Shown here piece by piece: positions 8,517 through 17,045 of a DNA stretch of 64,000 bases (its first letter is position 1; every line of letters begins with the position of its first letter). Position numbers and translations under genes: made by a program. Source of the DNA: an uncultured Bacteroidia bacterium (GTDB taxonomy: Bacteria; Bacteroidota; Bacteroidia; Bacteroidales; UBA932). The notes under the pieces are model-generated. The model saw only the letters and a list, made by a program, of their open reading frames with translations, was not told the origin of the DNA and did not search any database. The DNA lies in assembly GCA_902788175.1 (NCBI GenBank), contig CADAJF010000005.1:1-64000 (forward strand). The letters are read 5' to 3'.

Positions 8517-8570
8517 TGAGGCCTTGACTCAAGGGAGACTTGATGGTATGCAGCCCGCCTTTCCCTTTAG

Positions 8571-8639
8571 AAAAAAAACGGGGACCGGCCTGAAAAGCAG
8601 CCAGCCCCCGTTGGTCATGCGGAGCCCTCGACATTTAAT
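8571..8639 (-). ncRNA. Predicted small RNA, copy 1
   Basis: On the minus strand a full promoter (TTG at 8675-8673, 19-base spacer, TATCTTTG at 8653-8646) is followed about 70 bases later by a textbook intrinsic terminator: AACGGGG and CCCCGTT arms (8612-8577) with inner CTGGC/GCCGG pairing, then eight T. No start codon with a usable frame lies between. The same promoter, spacing and hairpin occur at 12841-12907, which argues for function. Confidence 0.55.
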
Positions 8640-8645
8640 CTGATG

Positions 8646-8709
8646 CAAAGATACAAAGAAAAGCCAATATACCAATGCCATGTTTTGGCATTGTGGCGGT
8701 CTATCTTTG
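8646..8709. promoter_or_regulatory. Divergent promoter/operator of the sRNA and the 63-aa gene, copy 1
   Basis: A minus-strand -7 box (8653-8646) drives the small RNA and a plus-strand TATCTTTG (8702-8709) sits five bases before the ATG of the 63-aa gene, implying a leaderless mRNA. Between them an inverted repeat CAATGCCA-N5-TGGCATTG (8673-8693) covers the sRNA -33 element, a natural operator position. Confidence 0.55.
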
Positions 8710-8713
8710 CCTC

Positions 8714-8905
8714 ATGACCACCTATTACTACTCCACCATCGAGGAAGCCTTGAGGCAAGCGCGCCTATCCGCTCGCAGACCTGGGCGTCACTACGGCGGC
8801 ATTACCCTGCCAAGCGGGAGACGTGGTTTCGCCGTGTATGAAGGCACAACAGTTATTGAGAGATACAGTTTCCATTCTCTAAGGGCCACAAGCATGCTCG
8901 AGTAA
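8714..8905 (+). CDS. 63-aa basic protein of unknown function, copy 1
   Basis: Sequence begins MTTYYYSTIEEALRQARL and contains RRPGRHYGGITLPSGRRGFA and VYEGTTVIERYSFHS. It is Arg/Tyr-rich with a predicted helix followed by beta strands. I do not recognise the family. A second copy (12982-13173) differs at only about seven residues, and roughly 240 upstream bases are conserved too. The frame can be extended upstream to 8675, but that would run through the promoter and operator, so I use the ATG at 8714. With the TATCTTTG box five bases away, translation is probably from a leaderless transcript. Confidence 0.65.
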   Translation: MTTYYYSTIEEALRQARLSARRPGRHYGGITLPSGRRGFAVYEGTTVIERYSFHSLRATSMLE

Positions 8906-9077
8906 TATTTTATATAATAGACCTAATGGGAAGTTAGTATAGGGTAGTAACTTCCCATTTCTAAATCCAATAGAAGACATTCTCCCGACACATCCCTAGT
9001 TTCTGTACCAGTTCTACATATATATTCTTTATATTTCTTATTTTTGTGGAAGACTAAGGATACTAAACCATCACATT

Positions 9078-10754
9078 ATGCAATTCATAGAAACAACCGT
9101 ACGTGGTATTTTCAGGTCGGGAATCCGTTTTCAGATTCCTGTATATCAGAGAGCTTACTCTTGGAACGAAGATCAATGGCGCGTCTTCTTAGAGGACTTG
9201 ACTGAGAGATTATCCATGGGCAATGATTACTCGTACGGCAATATTCTTCTTGAGATAGTAAAGAAGGATGATCTGTATGACATTATTGACGGGCAGCAGC
9301 GTATCACGACATTGGTAATCTTCATGAGAGCGATGATCAATGTTTTGATTGAGAAGGGTGTACAGTGTAATCCGCCGACAAAGGAAATGGTGAAGTATTT
9401 CATTATTGATAATGGGAATCAGAAATTACAAACGGTGACTTCGGATAGTGCATGCTTTGACGCTTTGATTATCCAAAATAAGGGCACTTACACGGCTGCG
9501 AGCAAATCCCAAACGAATATAAAGGACGCAAAGAGTTTCTTCACAACCGAACTGCGGAAACTCGATCCGCAAGATTTGGATAAGCTTGTAGACATTGTGA
9601 TGGACGCCACTGTGAATCGAATGGAGATGAATGGGAAAATGGAATCCGCCCTGATGTTCGAACTACAGAACAACCGAGGAAAAGATCTGACGAACTTGGA
9701 GAAACTTAAGTCTTTCTTCATGTACCAGACCTATGTTCACAGTGGTCAGGCTGAAATCCCGGGGAATATCAATTCGGTCTACTCTTATTTCACGAGCATC
9801 TATACGAATCTGTACAACCTGGGGGCCATCGACGAGGATAGTCTGCTTAGATATCATTGTTTCGCCTACCTCCCAGTTGCATTCGGCTACAGGAACCTCA
9901 ATGACCTCATCCAGGAGTTTAAAAAAGCCTCGGACAAAATCAAGTGGATCAAGGATTTCTCCTATGAACTTGACCAGACGTTCGCCAATATCAAGGCACT
10001 GATCAATTCCAAGGATATATATCTGAAGAAGCTCAAAGATTATGATATCCCGCCTTTCGCATACGCTTTCATCATCAAAGGACTTAATCTTTTCGGATAT
10101 GACAAACAGAAGATGGGGCAGCTCTATCAATTGATGGAGGCGGTTACGTTCCGGGTGAAAGTGATTGGTAGCCGAGCTGATTTCAACAGCCGGATGTCGG
10201 ATCTGATCAGAGGTTTCAACGGCGATGTCGACCAGTTGAAAATAGACATGGCGGTCAAACTAAATGGAACACCCTACTGGTCTGATGCGGTACTCAAACA
10301 AAGATTGGAAGGCTACATGTACCAGCACGGCATGTTGAGCCCCATTCTATGGGAGTACGAATCATCGCTTGGGCCCAAGGGGTATGTTGCGCAAAAAGGT
10401 CTTATCCCCGATGAATCCATCGAGCATATTTCACCCCAGACACCTACAGACCCTAACGAGAAGATCGCTTCCGGATATGACGTGGATGCGAACAACAAAT
10501 ATTCCAAGGATTTCCAGGAAAAGTATCTGAACTGTATTGGAAATCTGATGCTGATTTCCCGTTCTCAAAATTCGGTTGTGGGGAACAGAAAATTCTCGGA
10601 GAAGTTGACTTCTTACAATACCTGCAAGCTTCTTAATCAACAGCAGGAAATCAGTTCCTTCGTGAAGAATACCCTTCCTGAGTGGAAGGTAATTGAGATT
10701 GAGGCTAGGAGGGATAAGATTGTGGCGTTCTGCATGAAACGGTGGACAATCTAA
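9078..10754 (+). CDS. DUF262/DUF1524 protein, GmrSD-like type IV restriction enzyme
   Basis: 558 aa. The N-terminal DUF262 (GmrS-like, ParB-fold NTPase) shows QIPVYQRAYSWNEDQW near residues 20-35 and DGQQRITTL near residue 75, the two signature motifs. The middle is helical. The C-terminus is a DUF1524/HNH-type nuclease with EHISPQ (about residue 455) and NCIGNLMLISRSQNSVVGNR (about 485-505). Fused GmrS-GmrD proteins cut DNA with modified, often glucosylated, cytosines, and related proteins such as BrxU and SspE act against phage. It is a complete single-gene system flanked by the two copies of the 63-aa module. Substrate specificity cannot be read from sequence. Confidence 0.88.
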   Translation: MQFIETTVRGIFRSGIRFQIPVYQRAYSWNEDQWRVFLEDLTERLSMGNDYSYGNILLEIVKKDDLYDIIDGQQRITTLVIFMRAMINVLIEKGVQCNPPTKEMVKYFIIDNGNQKLQTVTSDSACFDALIIQNKGTYTAASKSQTNIKDAKSFFTTELRKLDPQDLDKLVDIVMDATVNRMEMNGKMESALMFELQNNRGKDLTNLEKLKSFFMYQTYVHSGQAEIPGNINSVYSYFTSIYTNLYNLGAIDEDSLLRYHCFAYLPVAFGYRNLNDLIQEFKKASDKIKWIKDFSYELDQTFANIKALINSKDIYLKKLKDYDIPPFAYAFIIKGLNLFGYDKQKMGQLYQLMEAVTFRVKVIGSRADFNSRMSDLIRGFNGDVDQLKIDMAVKLNGTPYWSDAVLKQRLEGYMYQHGMLSPILWEYESSLGPKGYVAQKGLIPDESIEHISPQTPTDPNEKIASGYDVDANNKYSKDFQEKYLNCIGNLMLISRSQNSVVGNRKFSEKLTSYNTCKLLNQQQEISSFVKNTLPEWKVIEIEARRDKIVAFCMKRWTI

Positions 10755-10967
10755 CATTTAATCAACCCACAAAACTCACTAGCTTTATGGTAGGGATTGT
10801 CGTAAAATAGTAAAAATTTATAATAAATTGATTGTCAATGCGTTAGAAATTTTACGTTTTTGATATAATAATATCGGAAAGTATTTCGCTCTTGCTTATT
10901 GTGGTCCGTGAGGATCCCCCAGGAGAGGGCGGTCGTCCAGATATAAGGTCATTGATGTCCGCCGTCC

Positions 10968-11189
10968 CTATCCGAGGACCTCAAAGGTGAAATCCGCCAC
11001 GGAGCAGTTTGCTTTCCCGTAATCGAACCCGTAGATTCGCATATAGGTTTCCCGGAGTTCCCGTGCTCCGTTGTAAAAGGGGCTGTTGCAATGGCTGCGC
11101 GTCGTGACGGTGACGATCATGTCGGGGGTCAGGACTTCCCCGTTCCGCCGGAGAGTCCTCTTGGGTGTCACTTCGAATACTTTCGGCAT
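10968..11189 (-). CDS. Small conserved protein, possibly DUF6140-like
   Basis: 73 aa: MPKVFEVTPKRTLRRNGEVL, then SPFYNGARELRETYMRIYGF and a beta-rich end. The plan (beta strand with KRT, NGE, a 'P-x-YNGA-x-E' turn, helix ending in YGFDYGKA) resembles short proteins found in Bacteroidales mobile islands that I associate with DUF6140, but I am not sure of the family number. It sits 52 bases downstream of the membrane protein gene on the same strand, so the two are probably one operon. Function unknown. Confidence 0.55.
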   Translation of the reverse strand: MPKVFEVTPKRTLRRNGEVLTPDMIVTVTTRSHCNSPFYNGARELRETYMRIYGFDYGKANCSVADFTFEVLG

Positions 11190-11241
11190 ATCTTTCTGTT
11201 TGGATTTTCGTTAAACGGCCGCAGGGTTTCAATGGCACGGG

Positions 11242-12492
11242 CTATTCGAAGAATGTATCTATCTCCCGGATGTTCGCCGCATCTTCTTCGATGTCCCGGA
11301 ACCGCTCGAGGAGCTTCACGGCATATCCCTCGTAGTACCGGGAGATTGTCTTCCGATAGGTGCCGCCCGGGTTCTCCACCCCTTCGGGCCTGTAGCTTAC
11401 GCGCTCCACCACCACGTTGGCGCACGAGGTCGAGCCGTCGTCCCCGTAACTCGCGTAGATATCGTACTGCTGGAGGATGGCCTGGACCCGCTCATCCCGT
11501 ATGGCGTTCTTCCCTTCCTGAGGAAGGACATGAGGGACTCCCTCGGAAGTGAACTCCTCTACGCATCGGTCGGCGTCGTACTTGAACACCCGCCAGCCCT
11601 TCGCCCGGAATACCCCGGCGTATTTCTTGGCCCCGCGGAAGAGGAAGACGAGATCTCCCTTCTTCACCTGCTGGACGAGTCCCGTCCTCCAGGATTCCTG
11701 ATACTCAACGAGGGACAACTCATTGAACCCTTCGTTGAGCCTTCGGAGTTGGGTGGTGTCCAGCTCGCAGAAATGCCATGCCTGGACTCCCCGCCTGAGA
11801 GATCCGGACGGTTTCTCCGCCCCGTCCCCGCCGGCTTCCGCCACCGGTTCCTCCACTTCTTCCGCCTGGTCATAGTTCCCGATCCACTCATTGAACTTAT
11901 CCCAGAGTTCCTGGCAGACATCCTTGTAGTCATCCCCCTGGGTGTTTTCATCCGGAGAATCCAGGAGGTTTTTCCCGGCGTTGCGGTTCAGAATGTCAAT
12001 GATGGCTGAGAGGATTACCGGGAAATTGCTGCCCTTTCCCTTCCCCTTAGGAGCGCTTTCTACGATCTTGACAATCTCCCTCACTTCCTCCGCGTTGAGG
12101 TACAGGATGGCCCTCCCGTAAAGTTCCTTGCGTATGTTCTCCACGTTGTCCGCCGCTTTCTCGTCATCCCCCAGTTCCTTCGTCCAGACCGCCTTGTTGA
12201 AGGCGGAGAAAGCGGCAATCTTGTTGGCATAGATGCGTACATCCTTGTCTCGGGCGGCCTCCCCGTTCCTTTGCTGAGAGAGCATTTCCTTCTGGGTGTC
12301 AGATTGCCCCTTCAGGAGCAGGAGCGTAATCACGCCAGAGACGGCGGCCGCTACGACAATCCCGATGAACTGCTGGAGCGAGAAGCCGGAGCTGTCCCCT
12401 CCCATAAGGTAAAACGCGAACAGAAGGACCAGGACGGCGATGACCGTTGCCGAGACGATCTTGAAGGTTGAATTCATCTTTGCGAACATCAT
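11242..12492 (-). CDS. Membrane-anchored protein with C-terminal EVE/PUA-like domain
   Basis: 416 aa. Two membrane helices near the N-terminus (about residues 10-28 and 40-62: IVSATVIAVLVLLFAFYLM and FIGIVVAAAVSGVITLLLL) leave the rest in the cytoplasm. Residues 75-220 are a charged helical region. From about residue 235 the pattern AWHFCELDT, WRTGLVQQVKKGDLVFLFRG, KYAGVFRAKGWRVF resembles EVE/PUA-like folds, which recognise modified bases in DNA or RNA. A -7 box TAACTTTG (12519-12512) precedes the ATG by about 20 bases. It may start at 12477 instead. It lies next to a GmrSD-like enzyme on an island, so a defence role is plausible, but the EVE assignment rests on pattern only. Confidence 0.55.
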   Translation of the reverse strand: MMFAKMNSTFKIVSATVIAVLVLLFAFYLMGGDSSGFSLQQFIGIVVAAAVSGVITLLLLKGQSDTQKEMLSQQRNGEAARDKDVRIYANKIAAFSAFNKAVWTKELGDDEKAADNVENIRKELYGRAILYLNAEEVREIVKIVESAPKGKGKGSNFPVILSAIIDILNRNAGKNLLDSPDENTQGDDYKDVCQELWDKFNEWIGNYDQAEEVEEPVAEAGGDGAEKPSGSLRRGVQAWHFCELDTTQLRRLNEGFNELSLVEYQESWRTGLVQQVKKGDLVFLFRGAKKYAGVFRAKGWRVFKYDADRCVEEFTSEGVPHVLPQEGKNAIRDERVQAILQQYDIYASYGDDGSTSCANVVVERVSYRPEGVENPGGTYRKTISRYYEGYAVKLLERFRDIEEDAANIREIDTFFE

Positions 12493-12742
12493 TCGGAGTT
12501 TTAGTTTCCTGCAAAGTTAACTTTTTTTGGGGACAATCGCCCGCCTCTACCAATGTAATTCGCGGTGATTTCTTCCCAGAACAGTCCTCATACGGGTGCT
12601 AGCAAAAGCGAAAGAAGCGAAAGACAAAGGGAACTATATACCAAAGACAATCTTCGCATAGTTATAATTGAAAATCTTGATGATATGAAAAACGCCATGG
12701 CTTTTTTTTAGGGTAAACAGGCATATAGCTCCCTTTAAAAAG

Positions 12743-12786
12743 TTTAAAGTACACTTTCAATTTGTTTAAAATACACTTTGGTATTT
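12743..12786 (+). repeat. 22-bp iterons, copy 2 (two full units)
   Basis: Units at 12743-12764 and 12765-12786 match units 3 and 4 of the array at 8473-8516 almost base for base. A degenerate remnant (CCTTTAAAAAG) precedes them. The similarity then continues without a break through the small RNA, operator and 63-aa gene, so this is a duplicated block of about 430 bases. Confidence 0.8.
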
Positions 12787-12840
12787 GAGGCCTTGACTCA
12801 AACGAGACTTGATGGTATGCAGCCCGCCTTTCCCCTTAGA

Positions 12841-12907
12841 AAAAAACGGGGACCGGCCTGAAAAGCAGCCAGCCCCCGTTGGTCATGCGGAACCCTCGAC
12901 ATTAGAT
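12841..12907 (-). ncRNA. Predicted small RNA, copy 2
   Basis: This is the second copy of the minus-strand RNA at 8571-8639. The -7 box TATCTTTG is at 12921-12914 and the terminator arms AACGGGG/CCCCGTT lie at 12880-12845, followed by six T. The two copies differ at a handful of positions, mostly outside the stem. Confidence 0.5.
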
Positions 12908-12981
12908 CTAATGCAAAGATACAAAGAAAAACCAATATACCAATGCCATGTTTTGGCATCGTGGCGGTCTATCTTTGCCTC

Positions 12982-13173
12982 ATGACCACCTATTACTACT
13001 CCACCATCGAGGAAGCCTTGAGGCAAGCGCGCCTATCCTTTCGTAGACCCGGCCGTCACTACGGCGGAATTACCCTGCCCAGCGGGAGACGTGGCTTCGC
13101 CGTGTATGAAGGCACAACGGTTGTTGAGAGGTACAGCTACCATTCTCAAAGGGCCAAAAGCATGCACGAGTAG
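12982..13173 (+). CDS. 63-aa basic protein of unknown function, copy 2
   Basis: Near-identical to the product of 8714-8905; differences include SFRRPGR for SARRPGR, VVERYSYHS for VIERYSFHS and a slightly different tail (KSMHE against TSMLE). The TATCTTTG box again lies five bases before the ATG. In this copy the operator inverted repeat has one mismatch (GGCATCG for GGCATTG). Substitutions are few and conservative, which suggests that both copies are functional or that the duplication is recent. Confidence 0.62.
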   Translation: MTTYYYSTIEEALRQARLSFRRPGRHYGGITLPSGRRGFAVYEGTTVVERYSYHSQRAKSMHE

Positions 13174-13369
13174 TTCTTTGAGTTTCGAGATAATTTGTCT
13201 ATTTTTGCCTATGGCTGAAGGTTTATATTCAGTTTGTTTGACAACATGGGAGAATTTTTAATTATCGTATTTGGACATATAGGGGTCAATACCCAGATGC
13301 GCATCAGGTCTGCACACTTTATCCATAACTTTTAATTATTTGCATTAATAAAACCAATCCATAACCGAT

Positions 13370-14914
13370 ATGAAACATTATTCATTTTGTCTAGCTTTTA
13401 TTTTGCTCTCTCTTAATACTTATGCTCAATTAGGGAGCATCAAAAAAACAAACAGGGAAACAATGAATCTAAAAGGTCCTGTTGTTCAGGTTGTTGAAGA
13501 AGCGTATGGAGTCAAAGAGGCTTTTGGAGAATGGGAAAAGGGCGATAAGTGTCTTTCTCGTCTCACAATCTTTAATGATAACGGTCTTCTACTCCTTGAT
13601 ACAAAAGAGCCTATTCAACTTAATTTCGATGAAAAGACGGAGTATGTATCTGATATTGGAAGAATCCCCGTTGTTAAAAAGGTCCTCATTTATTCTTATG
13701 ATTCTTCAAATAGAGTATCACATGTGGAATGTGTCCAAACCATTTCAACAGATTATTTAGCTAAATATGAAGATTTACCGGCATGGTATGTAGATTATAC
13801 AAAATGGGGTAAGGAACGCGTATTAAAGCTATATGACTACAATGCCGACGGCACGCTTAAGTCTATTACGTCAAGGCTTACATTGATGTGGTACGATATT
13901 GAGCCTACAATTGTGGGAAAAGACGTTTATAAATACAATAGTGATGGGTACGAAATCTGGTTTTATGATTCGGATGGTACTAGAAATACCAGAAAGCTTT
14001 ACAATGTAATACAGAGCGAAAGAAAAATCCAAAAGAGAGACGACGGGGCTGTTACTGAGTTTTATAATAACCAAGGTCAACTCGAGGCAAGTGCAATGGC
14101 TTTAACGGCAAGTAACGGACAATTGAGAGGTGATTATTTCTATGGTTATAATGGTCATGGAGATTTAAAAGCAATTGCTTCCAGTCTTGATGCGGTAAAA
14201 TCTGTAAAAGGATTTGAAGACTTTTACCCTATCATTAAAGATAATCTCAAATCAAATAATATCGTAGCATATGAATACGAATACGACTCTCACGATAATT
14301 GGGTTGTACGTAAAGAGTATAAAGTCAGGGGACAAGAAGTTATCGTATCCGGGTGGGTTGAACGTATTATTAGATATGCCGACGGAACTTTTGATGGTGA
14401 ATCCTATTGTAAGAATCTGGTGTCTTCATTAAATTCTAAAGTATCTGTAGACTCTGCCGCAGAAAAAGCTCGTAAAGAATGGGAGTCCTTAGAACCTTGG
14501 TCAGAAATCGCAAGTGATATGAAAGAATGGCTGAAATCCCATCTTTCTTACCCCGATCCTTCTACTACTTTAGCTTCATTGCTTTCAGTTAATGGTTCTG
14601 TTCTATATATTGACCTCTGTCTTCGGGTTGATGAAACGGGCAAAATAACTACACCCTCTAGTATTGTAGAAGTAGATTATAGTTCTAGTTATGGCGATAA
14701 TATCATACAATGGAGATTTCACAACAAAAAGTCATATTGGGTTAATAGCGCTAGAGCTAAAGATGAAGCCAAGGTTAAAGCAGAAGTAACAGAAATGCTA
14801 AATCAATTGTTAGAAGACCTCAAGGATGCACCAATTGGAACCAGAGGGCAAAACTCAAGTCAAAAGATAATTAACATCAAATTCGAGGAAGGAAAAGTAA
14901 AAATACACAGGTAG
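13370..14914 (+). CDS. Secreted protein of unknown function with YD-like repeats
   Basis: 514 aa with a signal peptide (FCLAFILLSLNTYAQ). The middle has spaced motifs such as YNADGTLKSITSR, YNSDGYEIWFYDSDGTR and YGYNGHGDL, resembling the loose YD/RHS-type beta repeats of Bacteroidetes secreted proteins. The C-terminal third (about 385-514) is a separate globular region with VNGSVLYIDLCLRVDETGKI, a pattern seen in TonB C-terminal-like domains of this phylum, but I am not certain. The gene is clearly more AT-rich than the chromosome and than the neighbouring GC-rich genes, indicating separate acquisition. A hairpin terminator follows it. Confidence 0.7.
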   Translation: MKHYSFCLAFILLSLNTYAQLGSIKKTNRETMNLKGPVVQVVEEAYGVKEAFGEWEKGDKCLSRLTIFNDNGLLLLDTKEPIQLNFDEKTEYVSDIGRIPVVKKVLIYSYDSSNRVSHVECVQTISTDYLAKYEDLPAWYVDYTKWGKERVLKLYDYNADGTLKSITSRLTLMWYDIEPTIVGKDVYKYNSDGYEIWFYDSDGTRNTRKLYNVIQSERKIQKRDDGAVTEFYNNQGQLEASAMALTASNGQLRGDYFYGYNGHGDLKAIASSLDAVKSVKGFEDFYPIIKDNLKSNNIVAYEYEYDSHDNWVVRKEYKVRGQEVIVSGWVERIIRYADGTFDGESYCKNLVSSLNSKVSVDSAAEKARKEWESLEPWSEIASDMKEWLKSHLSYPDPSTTLASLLSVNGSVLYIDLCLRVDETGKITTPSSIVEVDYSSSYGDNIIQWRFHNKKSYWVNSARAKDEAKVKAEVTEMLNQLLEDLKDAPIGTRGQNSSQKIINIKFEEGKVKIHR

Positions 14915-14917
14915 GAT

Positions 14918-14949
14918 AACACCCGAATCATTTCAATGGTTCGGGTGTT
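14918..14949 (+). terminator. Hairpin after the secreted YD-like protein gene
   Basis: AACACCCGAA (14918-14927) pairs perfectly with TTCGGGTGTT (14940-14949) around a 12-base loop, starting three bases after the stop codon. The following AATTATC is only weakly U-rich. The rest of the gap to 15206 holds no gene that I can support. Confidence 0.6.
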
Positions 14950-15206
14950 AATTATCAATATAAAGGAAGTCGTGTTGTCAGTTTTACGAGGGAAATAAAA
15001 AGCGTATTGAAGATATCGGATTTTGACAACAATAATGCATCGACAATAAACGAATTATCAAAATTTAAGCCTTTTTATATCATTTTTTCACTTAAGGAAT
15101 AGAATGGTATAGGAAATGCTCCACCCCACATAAGTATAAACTACAGCTTTATCGTTAACAATATATTCTTTGATTAAGATTTCTACGTTTCATTCTGCGT
15201 TTTCTT

Positions 15207-15236
15207 TTGTTTCCACGATTTATTTTGCTACATTTG
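15207..15236 (+). promoter_or_regulatory. Bacteroidetes-type promoter for the TonB_C-domain gene
   Basis: TTG (15207-15209), a 19-base spacer and TACATTTG (15229-15236) fit the phylum consensus. Transcription would begin near 15242, leaving a leader of about 45 bases before the ATG at 15287. Confidence 0.6.
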
Positions 15237-15286
15237 TAAATGGTAAACACAAAGCCCCTTGTATGAACTATAGAATCAATAGAATA

Positions 15287-16228
15287 ATGAAAAGAATTCT
15301 CGCCATCCTTACCTTATTCCTTTTCGTTCTTCCAGCAATTGCGCAGGAGGTGTATGTTCGAAAGGGTTATCCTGACAACGATATCCCGTCGTTCTCATAT
15401 TATGTTGTTAACGACGATCCTGTAGCGGATTTCATCAAGACGTATGCGCCTAACTATTTCTTTCAGGAGATGGAGGTCGCAGAGAGATTGGACATATATA
15501 TGACAATCCGGACGTTTTATAATTTTGATGACCAAAAGAGCCTTTCCCAGATTATCCTTGCAACTCGGGCTGGGGAGGTCTTAAGGGAGAAATCTCTGAT
15601 AAAGACTGACGATTACTTTATTTGGGAGTCCATCGATGCGGATGAAGTGGACGGTATCTTATCCTTTCTTTCTTCTGTTGCTCCATTAAAAGTGAGATAT
15701 GATGACCCCATGACAAGGGTATATAACACTAAACACGGATTACTCCTTATGGGTCGGGATGACAAAATTTACATGAAGTTCCCAGACAGTGGAGTGGTAA
15801 AGGAAATAAGCGCAAACCGCTGGATTCCGTTATTTGAAAAAGCCAGAGACATGATTGCCGACGCGATGAAAGGGAAAGAACCGTTTCTTTTAGGCGCATC
15901 AGATAATGGTGAATTTGGTTCTACCTTTCAAGAATCATCTTTTGGAGGCACAGCTAACGCACACGTGAAGGGGCGAAACGTGCTGGGCGTCCTGCCCAGG
16001 CCAACCTACAACGCCAAGCTGGAAGGCACCGTAGTGGTGCAGGTAAAAGTTGACCAGTACGGCAACGTAACGGAAGCCATCGCCGGCGCAGAAGGGACTA
16101 CCGTTAAGGATAAGGCCCTGTGGACGGCCGCCCGAAACGCTGCCCTCAAGGCCCATTTCAACATGGACGCCGGTGCCCCTGACGTGCAATCGGGAACGAT
16201 AACTTTCATTTTCAAAAAAAATGAGTAA
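15287..16228 (+). CDS. Secreted protein with C-terminal TonB-like domain
   Basis: 313 aa with a signal peptide (ILAILTLFLFVLPAIAQ). Residues 20-215 are of unknown fold. From about residue 228 the sequence GRNVLGVLPRPTYNAKLEGT, VVVQVKVDQYGNVTEAIAG, LWTAARNAALKAHFN is a TonB C-terminal domain. Base composition changes sharply near 15950: the first part is AT-rich, the TonB part GC-rich like the host chromosome. This suggests a chimeric gene. The ATG at 15287 is preferred over an in-frame start at 15170, which would lie upstream of the promoter. The stop overlaps the start of the serine recombinase gene by eight bases. Confidence 0.75.
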   Translation: MKRILAILTLFLFVLPAIAQEVYVRKGYPDNDIPSFSYYVVNDDPVADFIKTYAPNYFFQEMEVAERLDIYMTIRTFYNFDDQKSLSQIILATRAGEVLREKSLIKTDDYFIWESIDADEVDGILSFLSSVAPLKVRYDDPMTRVYNTKHGLLLMGRDDKIYMKFPDSGVVKEISANRWIPLFEKARDMIADAMKGKEPFLLGASDNGEFGSTFQESSFGGTANAHVKGRNVLGVLPRPTYNAKLEGTVVVQVKVDQYGNVTEAIAGAEGTTVKDKALWTAARNAALKAHFNMDAGAPDVQSGTITFIFKKNE

Positions 16229-16862
16229 AAGGGCTGTCATTTATGCTCGCGTCTCCTCCGAAGGGGATCGGCAAAACACAGACCGACAGGTACTGGACCT
16301 GCAGGCCTATGCCAATGGCGCCGGCCTGGAGGTGGTACGCGTCTTCACAGAAAAAGCCTCTGGCGCCCGTGACGACCGACCGATACTCGCCGAATGCCTG
16401 GACTGGTGCTGCGAGGGCAACACCGACGTATTGCTCCTATCGGAAATCTCCCGCCTCGGCCGAACAGTAAAAATTATCGTCGATGCGGTTGACCGCCTAA
16501 CAAAGGCCGGGATTAACATCCATTTCCAGGACATGAATGTCGACACGCTCCTCCCTTCCGGAGAGGAGAACACCTACGCTACCATGCTGGTTACGATGCT
16601 CGGCCTGGGCGCCCAACTGGAACGCAAACTGATTATGGGCCGCCTGAATAGCGGTCGAAAACACGCCATCGAGAATGGCGTCAAGATGGGTCGCAAACAC
16701 GGTTCCGTGAAAACGAGGGAACAGAAGGAGGTCGAATATGCCAACGTGATTAGGTTGCTCAAGAAAGGCATTTCCATTCGCAATACGGCCAAGCTCTGTG
16801 ACGTTTCATCAAGAACTGTTCAGGCCATAAAGAATGACTTCATAAACTTTAAAGAAAGATGA
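16221..16862 (+). CDS. Serine site-specific recombinase (resolvase/invertase family)
   Basis: 213 aa. The catalytic Ser lies in VIYARVSSEGDRQ (residues 6-18), with conserved Arg in SEISRLGR and QLERKLIMGRLNSGRKHA forming the E helix. The C-terminus holds a small HTH (SIRNTAKLCDVSSRTVQAI). Length and layout are typical of small resolvases and invertases. It overlaps the preceding gene by eight bases, and the composition of both this gene and the adjacent TonB domain is GC-rich. It may resolve or invert a local segment or be part of a smaller insertion inside the island. No obvious inverted crossover sites were found around it. Confidence 0.9.
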   Translation: MSKRAVIYARVSSEGDRQNTDRQVLDLQAYANGAGLEVVRVFTEKASGARDDRPILAECLDWCCEGNTDVLLLSEISRLGRTVKIIVDAVDRLTKAGINIHFQDMNVDTLLPSGEENTYATMLVTMLGLGAQLERKLIMGRLNSGRKHAIENGVKMGRKHGSVKTREQKEVEYANVIRLLKKGISIRNTAKLCDVSSRTVQAIKNDFINFKER

Positions 16863-17045
16863 ATAGATTATCAACTTTCCCTACCGGGTAAGTCTTTTCT
16901 ATTCATGCATACGTTAACGATGTTGATGTACGAGGATAAAAACCAGCTGGCCATAAGACTTGGAAACATAATCCGGGAACGAGAAACAGAGTCGCCGAAG
17001 GCTGGAGATGTTTGAGGAATTACAAAAACTGAGAGGAATCGTATA

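Noticed and set aside
8675..8905. Longer 76-aa form of the 63-aa protein
   Set aside because: The extra codons lie over the operator and the -7 box, and the same holds for copy 2.
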